From positions 2,752,188 through 2,816,187 of the forward strand of contig NZ_CP094468.1 in the NCBI RefSeq assembly GCF_023347275.1: 64,000 nucleotides of DNA, read 5' to 3'. The notes below the pieces were generated by a model that saw nothing but the letters and a program-made list of their open reading frames with translations, did not search any database and was not told the DNA's origin. Position numbers and translations under genes: made by a program. Source of the DNA: Faecalibacterium sp. I3-3-89. GTDB lineage: Bacteria > Bacillota > Clostridia > Oscillospirales > Ruminococcaceae. Below, piece by piece: positions 37,764 to 46,916 of this stretch (within the stretch, counting starts at the first letter, position 1; every line of letters begins with the position of its first letter).

Positions 37764-39058
37764 TCCCCGTCCTTCGGCTGGAAGATGGGGGTGTTATAAT
37801 ACTCTGCCACGGCCTTTGCCATGTACTCGGCGTCGGCGCAGCTGGCCGTCTCCATGGCGGAGTGCATGGCCAGCTGGCCCAGACCGATGTCCACCATGGG
37901 CATCAGGATCTGGTGGCCCAGCAGATTGCCCAGCGTGGAACCGCCCGGCACGTCGGCGCGGTTGGCGAACACCTGCACCGGAACCCCAGCCTTCTTGCAG
38001 ATGGCCGTGAAGGCTGCACCGGTGAAGCCGCTGGTGGTGTAGGTCTGGCGGGCGTTATACTTCAGCAGGACGCCGCCGCCCATGACGACGGGGTTGGCGG
38101 GGTCGCTCTTTTCAGGGTGGTTGGGATGGGTGGCGTGGCCGTTGTCGGCGCTGAGCACCAGAGCGTTGGTGCGGGCACGGATGCTCTGCTCCCGGCTGAC
38201 GCCCATGCTCTCCTCGATGCGGGCCAGCACATCGGCCATGAGGGTGCCCTGAGCGCCCTGACGGCTGGACGAGCCGACCTCCTCGTTGTCGAACATCACC
38301 CAGATGTCGCCGCGGCCCTCTTCCTCGCCCCGGCCCTGCAAAAAGCCCCACAGGGTGGTGTAAGCGCACTCGAGGTCATCGATGCGGCCGGACATGAAAT
38401 ACTCGCCGTCCAGGCCCATGCGGACGGCTTTTTCGCGGGTGGCGAGGACGAGGTCGGCATCGAGGATGTCCTCGGCCTTCACGCCGGCTTCCTCCGCCAG
38501 AACGTCCTTCAGGCTGCCGCCCTTGCCGCCGAAGATGGGCTGCAGATCCACCTGCGGGTTGTACTTCATGCCGTTGTTGAGGTCGCGGTTGAAGTGGATG
38601 CAGAGGTTGGGGATGCAGGCCAGCGCACGGTCAGGGCAGACCAGACGGCTCTCGATGCCGCTCCCGGTGCGCACCAGCAGGCGGCCCGCCACCGTCAGGG
38701 GACGGTCAAACCAGGAAGGCATGATCATGCCGCCGTAGCCCTCGACCTCCGCCTTGGCAAAGACTCCGTCCTCGGTATGGAACTGCTTGATGCGCCAAGT
38801 AGGCGAGTCACTGTGGCTGGCAGCGGCGTGCCAGCCGGTCAGCTCCCCCTTCGGCATCCGCCACGCCAGCACGGCAGAGCCGTTGCGGGTGGTGTAATAC
38901 TTGCCGCCGGGGGCCAGCTCCCATGCGGCGCTCTCAGGGCAGTTCACATAGCCCTCAGCCTCCAGAATGGCCGCAGCGGCCGCCGTGGAGTGGAAGGCGC
39001 TGACGCCTGCGTCCAGAAAACGGAAAAGCTCTTCCATCGAAAAAGCTGCATTCTTCAT
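37745..39058 (-). CDS. apeB: M18-family aminopeptidase
   Basis: 437 residues; ATG with AAGGAGAAAT upstream. M18 metal-site signatures are present: GWHAAASHSDSPTWRIK (first metal ligand His), DNEEVGSSSRQGA (catalytic Glu and metal-binding Glu), and the C-terminal GHQILMPMVDIGLGQLAMHS (final His ligand). The M18 peptidases release N-terminal acidic or other residues from peptides in the cytoplasm. First gene of a two-gene operon with gluQ. Confidence 0.92.
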   Translation of the reverse strand: MKNAAFSMEELFRFLDAGVSAFHSTAAAAAILEAEGYVNCPESAAWELAPGGKYYTTRNGSAVLAWRMPKGELTGWHAAASHSDSPTWRIKQFHTEDGVFAKAEVEGYGGMIMPSWFDRPLTVAGRLLVRTGSGIESRLVCPDRALACIPNLCIHFNRDLNNGMKYNPQVDLQPIFGGKGGSLKDVLAEEAGVKAEDILDADLVLATREKAVRMGLDGEYFMSGRIDDLECAYTTLWGFLQGRGEEEGRGDIWVMFDNEEVGSSSRQGAQGTLMADVLARIEESMGVSREQSIRARTNALVLSADNGHATHPNHPEKSDPANPVVMGGGVLLKYNARQTYTTSGFTGAAFTAICKKAGVPVQVFANRADVPGGSTLGNLLGHQILMPMVDIGLGQLAMHSAMETASCADAEYMAKAVAEYYNTPIFQPKDGEWKLGL

Positions 39059-39176
39059 AGTTATTTCTCCTTGATATTTTGACGATTCATGTATCCTTTA
39101 TTATAGCCCTCCGGGCAGGAAAGGTCAATCCGGCCCCGCCGCGCCGGGGCAATAAATTTGTTCGTCCCAAGGCCGA

Positions 39177-39205
39177 TTGACAACCGCGCGGCAGAACAGT
39201 ATACT
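39177..39205 (+). promoter_or_regulatory. Promoter of the second lipoprotein
   Basis: TTGACA (39177-39182), 17 bases, TATACT (39200-39205), 63 bases before the start codon. A GC-rich palindrome (CCCGGC...GCCGGG) follows in the untranslated leader. Confidence 0.8.
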
Positions 39206-39267
39206 AGTCTCAGAGAGATATTTTTCCCGGCCCGGCGCCGGGCGCAGATAGAAGGAGGTCCTCCCTT

Positions 39268-39876
39268 ATGACTCAAAAGCGTATCCTTTCGCTCCTTGTG
39301 AGCGCGGCTTTGCTCTGCGGCCTGCTGGTCGGCTGCTCCGACACCAGCGATGACGCCTCCCACGCAAGCTCCTCGGCGTCCAGCCCGTCGTCGTCCAGCG
39401 CCAGCAGCGAGAGCGCACCCAGCAGCACCGTGCAGGCCGACACCTCCGGGCTGTTCAACAAGGACTTCGACGAGAACTCCCTGTTCAGCGTGGACGGCAC
39501 CGCAGCCGCCTTTGCGCCGAGCCTCGGCTGGGGGCCGGGCGTGTCCGGCTGCTCCCTCAAGAGCGTGCAGGCCGCAGCCACCCTGCTGGTCTGGGCCGAC
39601 GAGGCCAACCTCTCCGCCCGCACCGACGCGGCCATTGAGGACGCCTACACCCAGTGGTACGACAACCTCTCCGACCTCGAGCAGGAGGGCTTTGCCGAGG
39701 CATGGCCCATGATAAAAGAGGATGCCGCCGCCCTGCTGGAAGATAAGGACGCCATGGCAGGCCGTCTTGACGATGTGGGCCTCGAGGCCGACAAGCTGAC
39801 CTTCTCTGAGAAGGACTGGAACGCCCTCGAAGAGGTCGTAGACCCCCTCGTGCCGGAGGCAAAGGGCGAGTATTAA
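39268..39876 (+). CDS. Uncharacterised lipoprotein, Ser-rich linker
   Basis: 202 residues, ATG with GAAGGAGG upstream. The signal peptide ends in LLCGLLVGC, so Cys about 23 is lipidated. A low-complexity Ser/Ala linker of about 35 residues follows. The remaining ~130 residues are a hydrophilic, mostly helical domain (LFSVDGTAAAFAPSLG..., SARTDAAIEDAYTQWYDNL). No family recognised. Single-gene unit with its own promoter and terminator. Unrelated in sequence to the lipoprotein at 23.5 kb. Confidence 0.75.
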   Translation: MTQKRILSLLVSAALLCGLLVGCSDTSDDASHASSSASSPSSSSASSESAPSSTVQADTSGLFNKDFDENSLFSVDGTAAAFAPSLGWGPGVSGCSLKSVQAAATLLVWADEANLSARTDAAIEDAYTQWYDNLSDLEQEGFAEAWPMIKEDAAALLEDKDAMAGRLDDVGLEADKLTFSEKDWNALEEVVDPLVPEAKGEY

Positions 39877-39883
39877 GACGAAC

Positions 39884-39933
39884 AAAAAGGCCGGACGCCT
39901 TTCCGCTTTTGTGCGGGAGGCGTCCGGCCTTTG
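39884..39933. terminator. Terminator between convergent genes
   Basis: AAAAAGGCCGGACGCCT pairs with AGGCGTCCGGCCTTT around an 18-base loop. T-runs exist on both sides, so it can serve the lipoprotein gene (plus) and the DUF362 gene (minus). Confidence 0.9.
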
Positions 39934-39942
39934 GTTTAAGGC

Positions 39943-41067
39943 TCAGACCTTCTTGAGGGTGTAGGCACGGGTGCCCATGCCGACTTTCTCAGCCTGCTCG
40001 AGGGTGGCTTTCCACTCGATGTTGGGGTTGGAATCCTTGAAGTTGTCGTGGTGGCAGTTCCAGCCCGGGGTGGCGAGGTTCTGGCCCAGCTGGCTGTTGG
40101 GCAGCGGAGCGGCATTCAGGCAGGCATCGGCACAGGCCTGATCGAGGGCCACCGGGTCGAAGGACGCGAACATCCCGATGTCCGGCAGGATGGGAGCGTC
40201 GTTCTCGACGTGGCAGTCACAGTTGGGGCTGATGTCCTGCACGAGGCTGATGTGGAAGGTGGGGCGGCCATCGCAGACGGCAGCGGCATACTCGGCCATC
40301 TTGCGGTCGAGCATCTCGTTGGCGTTGTCGCACAGAGCGTAGATGGCGTCGAAGTTGCAGGCACCGATGCAGCGGCCACAGCCCTTGCACTTGTCCTGAT
40401 CGATGACGGCCTTGTTCTTCTCGTTGTAGCGGATGGCGTCCGAGCCGCACTCCTTGGCGCAGCGGTGGCAGCCGCGGCAGAGGTCTTCCTGTACGGCCGG
40501 GTGGCCGGAGGCGTGCTGCTCCATCTTGCCCGCGCGGGAGCCGCAGCCCATGCCGATGTTCTTGATGGCACCGCCGAAGCCGGTGGACTCGTGGCCCTTG
40601 AAGTGGCTCAGGCTGATGAAGATGTCGGCATCCATGATGGCGCGGCCGATCTTTGCGGTCTTGCAGTATTCGCCGTTGGGCACAGGCACTTCGACCTCAT
40701 CGGTGCCCCGCAGGCCATCGGCGATGAGGACCTGACAGCCGGTGGTCATGGGCCAGAAGCCGTTGAGCTGGGCGCAGGTGAGGTGCTCGAGGGCGTTCTT
40801 GCGGCTGCCCGGATACAGGGTGTTGCAGTCGGTCAAAAAGGGCATACCGCCCTGCTCCTTGCACAGGTCGGCGACTACCTTAGCATAGTTGGGGCGCAGA
40901 TAGGCCAGATTGCCCAGCTCGCCGAAATGCATCTTGATGGCAACGAACTTGCCCTCCATGTCGATGTTCTTGATGCCTGCCGCGATGCACAGCCGACGCA
41001 GCTTTTCGGTGAGGCTGGTTCCCACAGGGCAGCGGAAATCAGTATAGTAGACGGTCGATGCTTCCAT
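39943..41067 (-). CDS. DUF362 ferredoxin-like iron-sulfur protein
   Basis: 374 residues from the ATG at 41067 (GGGAGGAAAAACC upstream). The in-frame open stretch to the right lies antisense to uppP and is not coding. The N-terminal 200 residues fit DUF362 (KMHFGELGNLAYLRPNY, HFKGHESTGFGGAIKNIGMGCG). Two 4Fe-4S motifs follow: CRGCHRCAKECGSDA and CKGCGRCIGACNFDA. The protein is likely cytoplasmic and redox-active; the partner is unknown. Monocistronic, ending at a terminator shared with the convergent lipoprotein gene. Confidence 0.85.
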   Translation of the reverse strand: MEASTVYYTDFRCPVGTSLTEKLRRLCIAAGIKNIDMEGKFVAIKMHFGELGNLAYLRPNYAKVVADLCKEQGGMPFLTDCNTLYPGSRKNALEHLTCAQLNGFWPMTTGCQVLIADGLRGTDEVEVPVPNGEYCKTAKIGRAIMDADIFISLSHFKGHESTGFGGAIKNIGMGCGSRAGKMEQHASGHPAVQEDLCRGCHRCAKECGSDAIRYNEKNKAVIDQDKCKGCGRCIGACNFDAIYALCDNANEMLDRKMAEYAAAVCDGRPTFHISLVQDISPNCDCHVENDAPILPDIGMFASFDPVALDQACADACLNAAPLPNSQLGQNLATPGWNCHHDNFKDSNPNIEWKATLEQAEKVGMGTRAYTLKKV

Positions 41068-41173
41068 CGGTTTTTCCTCCCATTCTCTTTTGACATTCTC
41101 AGGTGCACGGCGCACCTTCGCCGCGCTTATACTCTCTGAAAATATTATAGCACGCCGGGATGGTGGGCGCAAG

Positions 41174-41202
41174 AAAAGCCCCTCGCCGGGGCGAGGGGCT
41201 TT
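41174..41202 (-). terminator. Terminator of uppP
   Basis: AAAGCCCCTCGCC / GGCGAGGGGCTTT with a tiny loop; TTTTC follows on the minus strand. Confidence 0.85.
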
Positions 41203-41219
41203 GAGAGGATCATAAGCTG

Positions 41220-42050
41220 TTACATCATAGCAGACACCGCAGCCACGGCCAGCACCACGAGGCCGAGAACGATGCGATAGATGCCGAAGAAGGTGAAGTT
41301 GTGGCGCTTGACATAGCCCATCAGGAAGCGGATGGCCGCAAGGCTGACCACGAAGGCCACCACGCAGCCCACCGCCAGAACGGCGATCTCGGTGCCGGTG
41401 ATGGCGACACCGGAGAGAGCGAACTTGAGCACCTTGAGCAGGGAGGCTCCCGCCATGACCGGGATGGCGAGGTAGAAGGTGAACTCTGCCACACAGGCGC
41501 GGGAGAGGCCCAGCAGCAGGCCGCCCACGATGGTCGCACCCGAGCGGGAGGTGCCGGGGATGATGGCCAGCATCTGCCAGATGCCGACGATGAGGGCGTC
41601 GCGGTATGTGATCTGCTCCAGACGGGTCACACGGGGCTGGATGCAGCGGCTCTCCACCAGAAGGAAGAGGACACCATAGAGGATCAGCATCGCGGCCACA
41701 GTAATGTAGTTGTAGAAGCGGGTCTCCATCCAGTCGTCCAGCGGGCTGATGACCAGCACCGGCAGGGTGGCGACGACCACCTTGAACCAGAGCTGCCAGA
41801 CGCTGGGCTTCGAGATGACGCGGCCATGCCGCAGGCCGAAGGGCCACAGCTTGCCCCAGAACAGCACCACCACCGCAAGGATGGCACCCAGCTGGATGAC
41901 CACCCGGAACATGGACATGAACTCCTCGCTGGCGTTGAACTTCACCACCTGCTCCAGCAGGATCATATGGCCCGTGGACGAGATGGGCAGCCACTCGGTG
42001 ATGCCCTCCACGATGCCCATCAAAATCGCTTTGATGATCTCAAGAAACAT
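41220..42050 (-). CDS. uppP: Undecaprenyl-diphosphatase (BacA-type)
   Basis: 276 residues from the ATG at 42050 (AGGAGGAG upstream). A longer frame adds 11 residues without a ribosome site. Seven to eight membrane spans with the family motifs GIVEGITEWLPISSTGH and PGTSRSGATI. It regenerates the lipid carrier undecaprenyl phosphate for peptidoglycan synthesis and can confer bacitracin resistance. Monocistronic. Confidence 0.95.
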   Translation of the reverse strand: MFLEIIKAILMGIVEGITEWLPISSTGHMILLEQVVKFNASEEFMSMFRVVIQLGAILAVVVLFWGKLWPFGLRHGRVISKPSVWQLWFKVVVATLPVLVISPLDDWMETRFYNYITVAAMLILYGVLFLLVESRCIQPRVTRLEQITYRDALIVGIWQMLAIIPGTSRSGATIVGGLLLGLSRACVAEFTFYLAIPVMAGASLLKVLKFALSGVAITGTEIAVLAVGCVVAFVVSLAAIRFLMGYVKRHNFTFFGIYRIVLGLVVLAVAAVSAMM

Positions 42051-42236
42051 ATACGCACTCCTCCTGCCGCACGCCGGGCGCACGGGCTTTTGTGATTCTT
42101 TTCGTCATACGGCTTCAGTATACCATATTCCGGCCCGCTCTGCATTAGAAAGCTGAAATTTTGCCTTCGGTTCCCCTACCGCTTTTCTATTTATCTGCGG
42201 GGGAAAATATGCTATACTGAGATATAGATTTCAGGG

Positions 42237-42905
42237 GGATGGTTTTCGCGCCGGTGGCGCGGGACAGAGCGCTCTTGCAGTAGGGCTGGCTTTTTTTAAG
42301 TTGGTTCTCGCGCTTGTGGCGCGGGGCAAATCGCTTTTTCATTAAGGCTAATGTTCTCTTTTGCGTGCCAAAAGAGAACCAGAAATGGTTCTCGCGCTGA
42401 TGGCGCGGATTAAGTTTTTTCTTTTGGTCAAGCGGCTTGCGCTCCGCGCGGGCCAGAGGCAGGGAGGGGTGTTTCGACTCCCCCCTCCCTACCTCTGGAC
42501 TCCACTCTCCCCGCAACGAGTTAAGGGCTGCTCGCCCTTAACAAACCCAAGACGGAAGTCGAAGCCCAAAAATGCTAGCCGCTTCGCTAAACGCATTTTT
42601 TTGTGCTTCTCCTATTTACGGCTCCGCCGAAGATTTCACGTCGCCGCTGAACTTCACGCCTTGCAAGAACGTAACACCAGCTGCGAAGCAGCAAGTCGGA
42701 GAAACGAGAAAAAAGCGTTTAGCGCAGCGGCTAGCTTTTTTCCGTTTCGACCTCTCCTTCGGGGTCTGAAAGGGGCGAGTAGCCCCTTTCTCGTGGATCC
42801 AGCGCGTCGAAATCGCTGGTGCTTTTCTGGTTCTCTTTTGGCACGCAAAAGAGAACATTAACCTAGCGTAAGAGCGCTCTGCCCCGCGCACAGGCGCGTG
42901 AAGCC
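42237..42905. repeat. Large hairpin repeat, copy 1 (core in orientation A)
   Basis: From left to right: three short GCGC-type palindromes (TCGCGC...GGCGCGG) each followed by a pyrimidine- and A-rich tail, an 11-bp palindrome GTTCTCTTTTG/CAAAAGAGAAC, a CCAGAGG...CCTCTGG stem of about 17 bp, and GTTAAGGGC/GCCCTTAAC. The core follows, bounded by 21-bp inverted arms at 42574-42594 and 42715-42735 (one mismatch), then GAAAGGGGC/GCCCCTTTC and a second copy of the 11-bp palindrome. Reading frames here recur in the other copies and are translations of the repeat. Edges approximate. Confidence 0.9.
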
Positions 42906-42958
42906 TTCCCCCATTTTTCTCTTTTACCGTATGCAATTCTATAGAGTGAGGTAATCCT

Positions 42959-43372
42959 ATGAACATTCTAGTGATCGGCTGCGACCAGGTGGGCGCAGCA
43001 CTGGTGCGGGACTTGGAGCGCATCGGCCATGACATCTCCATCATCGAAAGGGACTCCGAGCAGCTCAAGCGGCTGGACGGCTTCGATGACTATACGTTCA
43101 GCGGCAACGCCCTTGTGGGCGACCCCACCGACCCCGATGTGCTGCGTCAGGGCGGCATCGAGAACTGCGACGCGGTGGCCGCTGTCAGCGAGGACGATTC
43201 CCTCAACCTCATGGCCGCGCAGATCGCCAAGAGCCTCTTCCAGCGAGAGAAGGTCATCTGCCGCGTCTCTGACCCCCATCTTCAGGTGCTCTACCACAAG
43301 GCCTATGAGCTGGACACCATCTGCCCCACCGTCCTCACCGAGCAGGCTGTGTTCCGTTCTCTGTCCAAATAA
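42959..43372 (+). CDS. RCK/TrkA-N domain protein (potassium uptake regulator)
   Basis: 137 residues with a Rossmann NAD-binding start (MNILVIGCDQVGAALVRDL) and the acidic end of beta-2 (IIERDSEQ). It has no TrkA-C domain, so it is a half-size RCK protein. GAGGT precedes the ATG. It precedes a full-size RCK protein by 30 bases. Both would gate a Trk/Ktr channel; no membrane subunit lies in the window. First gene after repeat copy 1 and probably head of the operon that runs to 46556. Confidence 0.82.
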   Translation: MNILVIGCDQVGAALVRDLERIGHDISIIERDSEQLKRLDGFDDYTFSGNALVGDPTDPDVLRQGGIENCDAVAAVSEDDSLNLMAAQIAKSLFQREKVICRVSDPHLQVLYHKAYELDTICPTVLTEQAVFRSLSK

Positions 43373-43402
43373 CCGATACTTTCCGTACAACGAGGTAATA
43401 TT

Positions 43403-44068
43403 ATGAAAGTTTGTATTGCGGGCGGCGGGCGTGTGGGCCGTTATCTGGCCCAAAGCCTGCTGTCCAACCGCCACAGCGTCGTCATCATTGAGCCAGTGGA
43501 GAGCCAGTGTCGGATGCTGGCCGATATGCTGGACATCCCGGTCATCTGCGGCGACTCCATCAGCGTGGACACTCTGCGCACCGCCGACACGGCCAGCTGC
43601 GACGCCTTTGTGGCCGTGACCGGCTCCGACGAGGACAATCTCGTGGCCTGCCAGATCGCCAAGCGGGAGTTCGGCGTGAACCGCACCGTGGCCCGTGCCT
43701 CCAACCCCAAGAACCGCGAGCTGCTCCACACCCTTGGCGTGGACACCGTGGTCTGCGGCACCGACAACCTGAGCCACATCCTCGAGCGGGAGATCGAGAC
43801 GGACACCATCCGCCAGCTCCTCTCGCTGGGCGGCGGCACCGCCAGCCTGAACGAGATCTTGCTGCCGGAGAGCTTTATCTACGCGGGCAAGGCCATCATG
43901 GACATCCCCATCCCGGGCGACACCATTCTGGTCAGCATCACCCGCGACACCGAGTTCATCATCCCCCACGGCAGCACCGTCCTGCTGCCGTGGGACCACA
44001 TCCTCTGCCTGACCCGGGACGACAGCCTCCATCAGCTCACCGAGGCGTGGGGCCTCAGCGGCAAGTGA
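43403..44068 (+). CDS. TrkA-type protein (RCK-N and RCK-C)
   Basis: 221 residues. Rossmann motif AGGGRVGRYLAQSL at the N-terminus with IIEPVESQ, then an RCK-C domain (about 140-215; KAIMDIPIPGDTILVSITR, IIPHGSTVLLPWDHILCLTR). A cytoplasmic regulatory subunit of potassium uptake that responds to nucleotides. Its stop overlaps the GTG start of the next gene. Confidence 0.87.
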   Translation: MKVCIAGGGRVGRYLAQSLLSNRHSVVIIEPVESQCRMLADMLDIPVICGDSISVDTLRTADTASCDAFVAVTGSDEDNLVACQIAKREFGVNRTVARASNPKNRELLHTLGVDTVVCGTDNLSHILEREIETDTIRQLLSLGGGTASLNEILLPESFIYAGKAIMDIPIPGDTILVSITRDTEFIIPHGSTVLLPWDHILCLTRDDSLHQLTEAWGLSGK

Positions 44069-44496
44069 CCGAGCAGGAGCTGCGGCGCACCGCCGTCATC
44101 ATCCCGCCCTCCGGCCGGGCCGTCCTCTGCGTCTGGGCGGCGGTGCCGGGGCTGTTTGCTGCGCCCTTCGTGTTCTGGCAGAGCCTCGCCGCCGGGGCGG
44201 GCTTCTGCCTGCTCTGGGCCGCCCTCCTCTACTGCCTCTGGGCGCGGGCCTGCAGCTTTGCCGCCGTGCTGGGGGCGCGGACGGTGACGGTCTATTCCGG
44301 CGCAGCGGTCCCCCTGCGGCAGGTCCTGCCCCGCCGAGCCGTTACCAGCGTCCGGCTCCTCCGCACACCTCTGATGCGGCTGGGCGGCGTGTCGCTGCTC
44401 ATCGTGGCGGCCCCGGGCGCAAAGCTCATCCTGCCCGCCATCCCGGCCCAGCAGGCCGGACTTCTGGCCCACATTCTGGCGGAGGAGGCACCATGA
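44065..44496 (+). CDS. YdbS-like membrane protein with PH domain
   Basis: 143 residues from a GTG at 44065 that overlaps the previous stop (GTGA). Two hydrophobic spans near the start (VLCVWAAVPGLFAAPFVFW and AGFCLLWAALLYCLW) are followed by a bacterial PH-like domain (AVLGARTVTVYSGAAVPLRQVLPRRAVTSVRLLRT). Short and GC-rich but under coding constraint in this frame, and coupled to a gene on each side. With the next gene it forms the pair found in Bacillus as YdbS/YdbT. Function is unknown. Confidence 0.7.
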   Translation: MTEQELRRTAVIIPPSGRAVLCVWAAVPGLFAAPFVFWQSLAAGAGFCLLWAALLYCLWARACSFAAVLGARTVTVYSGAAVPLRQVLPRRAVTSVRLLRTPLMRLGGVSLLIVAAPGAKLILPAIPAQQAGLLAHILAEEAP

Positions 44497-45872
44497 CCCA
44501 AAAGCGGCATTATCACCCCCTCGCAGCCCTCCGCTTCCTGCGCAAGACGTTCCTCCTCTGTCTGCTGCCACTGGCAAACGCCCTGCTGGAATTCAGCCTG
44601 AGCGCTCTGCTGACCGCTCTGCGGCAGGACGCCGCGCTGCTGCTCTTCCTCTGCGGGGCAAGCTGGGTGCTGCTGGAGGCAAGCAGCTGGGCGCTGGACG
44701 ACGCGGGGGTGCTTCGGCTGCAGTGGGCCTTCGCCGCCAAGCAGGAGCGCATCCTGCGGGGCGAGGCGCTGGCCGCGCTGACCATCGAGCGGCCCCTGCT
44801 GTTCCGGCTGATGGGGGCCAGCCGGGTGGTTCTCTACCCGGTGGGCCAGCCTGCCAAGCGAGCCGTCACCCTTTACCTGTACAAGGAGGACGCACAAGAG
44901 CTGGCTGACCGCCTCATGCCCATCTGTGACCCGGTCTGTCACCGGCCCGCAGGCGGCGAGCGGGCGGCGATGGTGCTTCTGGGGGCCAACGTCCTGTCTA
45001 CGCTGGCCCTCCTCTATCTGGCTATCCGGCAGAGCCGCCCCTTTCCCCTCACGGCGGAAGCTTTGGCCCTCTCCCGGCTGAACGTCCTTGTCCGGTTCGC
45101 GGCTCACTGGCTGCCCGCCGGTGCGGCGTGGATGCTGGTGCTGGCCGGGACGCTCTTCGGGGCCAGCCTCGGGCGCAGCTTCGCCCAGACCATCCATTAC
45201 ACGGTCTGGCACACCGCCGACCAGCTGGGGAGCCGGGGCGGCTGGCTGTCCCGGTTCGAGTTCCGGGTGCGGAGCCGCGAGGTGAGCTATGCGGACGTCC
45301 GATTCTCCCCCACCGCCCGGCTGATGAAGCGGTGGCCGGTGTTCGTGGTGGCGGGCAGCTGCCGCCCGGAGCTGCCTCTTTTCGTCTACCGCTCCGGGCA
45401 GGAAGCACTGTTCCGGGAGCTTCTGCCCGAGTTCCGGATGCCGCCGGACATCCGGCCCAGTCTCGCTCACCGCAGCGCCGTCTTCTTCGCGCCTGCCGGC
45501 ATCCCCTTCGGGCTGTGTCTGCTGCTGGTGCTGGTCTCCCGCACCGTCCTGCCCGCCCTCACGGTGACACTGCTCATCCCGACGGCAGTGTCTGCAATCT
45601 TTCTGACCGGCGGGCTGATGGGCTGGCTGCGGGAGGGCATCTGGCTGCGGGAGGGCCGCTTCACTCTGCGGCGGCAGAAGGGCGTTTATCTCCACTGCAT
45701 CTGTGTGCTCCACCCGGATGTCTGCCTGCGCACCCTCCAATCACCGTGGGCGGCCCGTTACCAGCGGCTTACCCTGACGCTGGCTCTGCCCGGGCAGGTA
45801 CGGCTCAAGGTGCGCAGCATCCCCGTGCAGGACGCCGAACCTTGTCTTGCCGCGGTGGAGCAGAAAACATAA
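44493..45872 (+). CDS. YdbT-like membrane protein with PH domains
   Basis: 459 residues, ATG overlapping the previous stop by four bases. Three pairs of membrane spans alternate with PH-like soluble segments (for example VLRLQWAFAAKQERILRGEALAAL and RREVSYADVRFSPTARLMKRW). This is the layout of YdbT, which acts with YdbS in resistance of Bacillus to certain antimicrobial peptides. That role is established in Bacillus only; here it is inference by pairing. Probably translationally coupled to the upstream gene. Confidence 0.72.
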   Translation: MTQKRHYHPLAALRFLRKTFLLCLLPLANALLEFSLSALLTALRQDAALLLFLCGASWVLLEASSWALDDAGVLRLQWAFAAKQERILRGEALAALTIERPLLFRLMGASRVVLYPVGQPAKRAVTLYLYKEDAQELADRLMPICDPVCHRPAGGERAAMVLLGANVLSTLALLYLAIRQSRPFPLTAEALALSRLNVLVRFAAHWLPAGAAWMLVLAGTLFGASLGRSFAQTIHYTVWHTADQLGSRGGWLSRFEFRVRSREVSYADVRFSPTARLMKRWPVFVVAGSCRPELPLFVYRSGQEALFRELLPEFRMPPDIRPSLAHRSAVFFAPAGIPFGLCLLLVLVSRTVLPALTVTLLIPTAVSAIFLTGGLMGWLREGIWLREGRFTLRRQKGVYLHCICVLHPDVCLRTLQSPWAARYQRLTLTLALPGQVRLKVRSIPVQDAEPCLAAVEQKT

Positions 45873-45893
45873 AGCAAAGGAAGTCTGATTCTC

Positions 45894-46556
45894 ATGATAA
45901 AAACCATTCTTTTCGACCTCGATGGCACCCTTTTAAACACCATCGACGACCTCGCCGACGCCGCCAACTGGGTTTGCACCCAGCACGGCTGGCCCACCTT
46001 TCCGGTGGAGACCTACAAGCATTTTGTCGGCAACGGCATCCCCAAGCTGGTGGAGCGCTTTTCCCCCGCTGAGGCCCGGACGCCGGAGCGGCTGGCCGCG
46101 ACGCTGGCCGAGTTCTCGGCCCGGTACGACGCCCACAAGGAGGATAAGACCGCCCCTTACCCCGGCATCCCCGAGCTTCTAGCCGCGCTGAAGGCCGAGG
46201 GCATCCAGACCGCCGTCTTTTCCAACAAAGCGGACGCTTTTTGTGGAAAGATCATCGAGCACTACTTCGGCCCGGGCAGCTTTTCGCTGGTGCGGGGCAG
46301 CCGTCCCGGTGTGCCCACCAAGCCCGACCCGGCCGGTGTCTACTCCCTGATGGCAGACCTCGGCGCAGCGCCGGAGAGCACCCTCTTTGTGGGCGACAGC
46401 GATGTGGACATCCTCACCGGGCACAATGCCGGTCTGCCCGCTCTGGGCGTTCTCTGGGGCTTCCGAGGCGAGGCGGAGCTTACCGCGGCCGGTGCGGACG
46501 CGCTGGCCGCGAAGCCGGAGGATATTCTGGCCTATCTGCGCTGCGAAAAACACTGA
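45894..46556 (+). CDS. gph: HAD hydrolase, phosphoglycolate-phosphatase-like
   Basis: 220 residues; ATG with AAAGGAAG upstream. HAD motifs are intact: FDLDGTLLNT (nucleophile Asp), FSNKADAF, the KPDP lysine, and VGDSDVDI. The small helical cap is of the Gph/PGP kind. Substrates could be 2-phosphoglycolate or similar sugar or nucleoside phosphates. Last gene of the run that starts at 42959; 22 bases separate it from the YdbT gene. Confidence 0.82.
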   Translation: MIKTILFDLDGTLLNTIDDLADAANWVCTQHGWPTFPVETYKHFVGNGIPKLVERFSPAEARTPERLAATLAEFSARYDAHKEDKTAPYPGIPELLAALKAEGIQTAVFSNKADAFCGKIIEHYFGPGSFSLVRGSRPGVPTKPDPAGVYSLMADLGAAPESTLFVGDSDVDILTGHNAGLPALGVLWGFRGEAELTAAGADALAAKPEDILAYLRCEKH

Positions 46557-46599
46557 AAAAGCTGATTGCTTACGGCGCTACGCGCCGCCGCCCTGTCCC

Positions 46600-46720
46600 G
46601 GGTTGTGGCTCCCAGCATCCGCTTCGTGCCTTGGACAGCACTCGCGTCTTGCTGGCCACGGCCCCAACAATGACTCCCTGTTTCTGCCGCTGGCAGCGGT
46701 CGTCATTGTTGCGATTCCCG
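46600..46720. repeat. ~115-bp repeat module, also inserted in repeat copy 3
   Basis: From CCCAGCATCC through TGGCAGCGGTCGTCATTGTTG it matches 53510-53618 in order and spacing. The stem CAACAATGAC / GTCATTGTTG here is CAACAGC / GCTGTTG there, so both sides changed together, keeping pairing. A second hairpin CTGCCGCTGGCAG lies inside. The stretch 46557-46800 has no gene. Confidence 0.7.
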
Positions 46721-46801
46721 TACGGGTCTAACAAAAAACGCCCTTGCGCCCAGACCGCAGCAACCACGGTAGACATTCCTGACTCGTGGGACCCGAACAC
46801 T

Positions 46802-46828
46802 AAAAAAGAGTCCACCGGACTCTTTTTT
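46802..46828. terminator. Bidirectional terminator
   Basis: AAAAAAGAGTCC / GGACTCTTTTTT with an ACC loop, between the repeat module and the tRNA operon end. Confidence 0.85.
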
Positions 46829-46877
46829 GCCGCCTGCGGGCGGCCCGTGTTCCTTCGATTCCTCGTTCGGCTTGCAT

Positions 46878-46915
46878 AAAAAAGCTCCTCAATCCTAAGA
46901 TTGAGGAGCTTTTTT
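46878..46915 (-). terminator. Terminator of the tRNA-Met/tRNA-Glu operon
   Basis: On the minus strand a 17-bp stem AAAAAAGCTCCTCAATC / GATTGAGGAGCTTTTTT with a four-base loop, directly after tRNA-Glu. Confidence 0.92.
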
Positions 46916-46916
46916 A

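Noticed and set aside
39943..41994. A 683-codon open frame reaching from the DUF362 gene into the uppP region
   Set aside because: Only the part from 41067 has a start signal and protein character; the rest is the antisense or off-frame side of uppP in GC-rich sequence.
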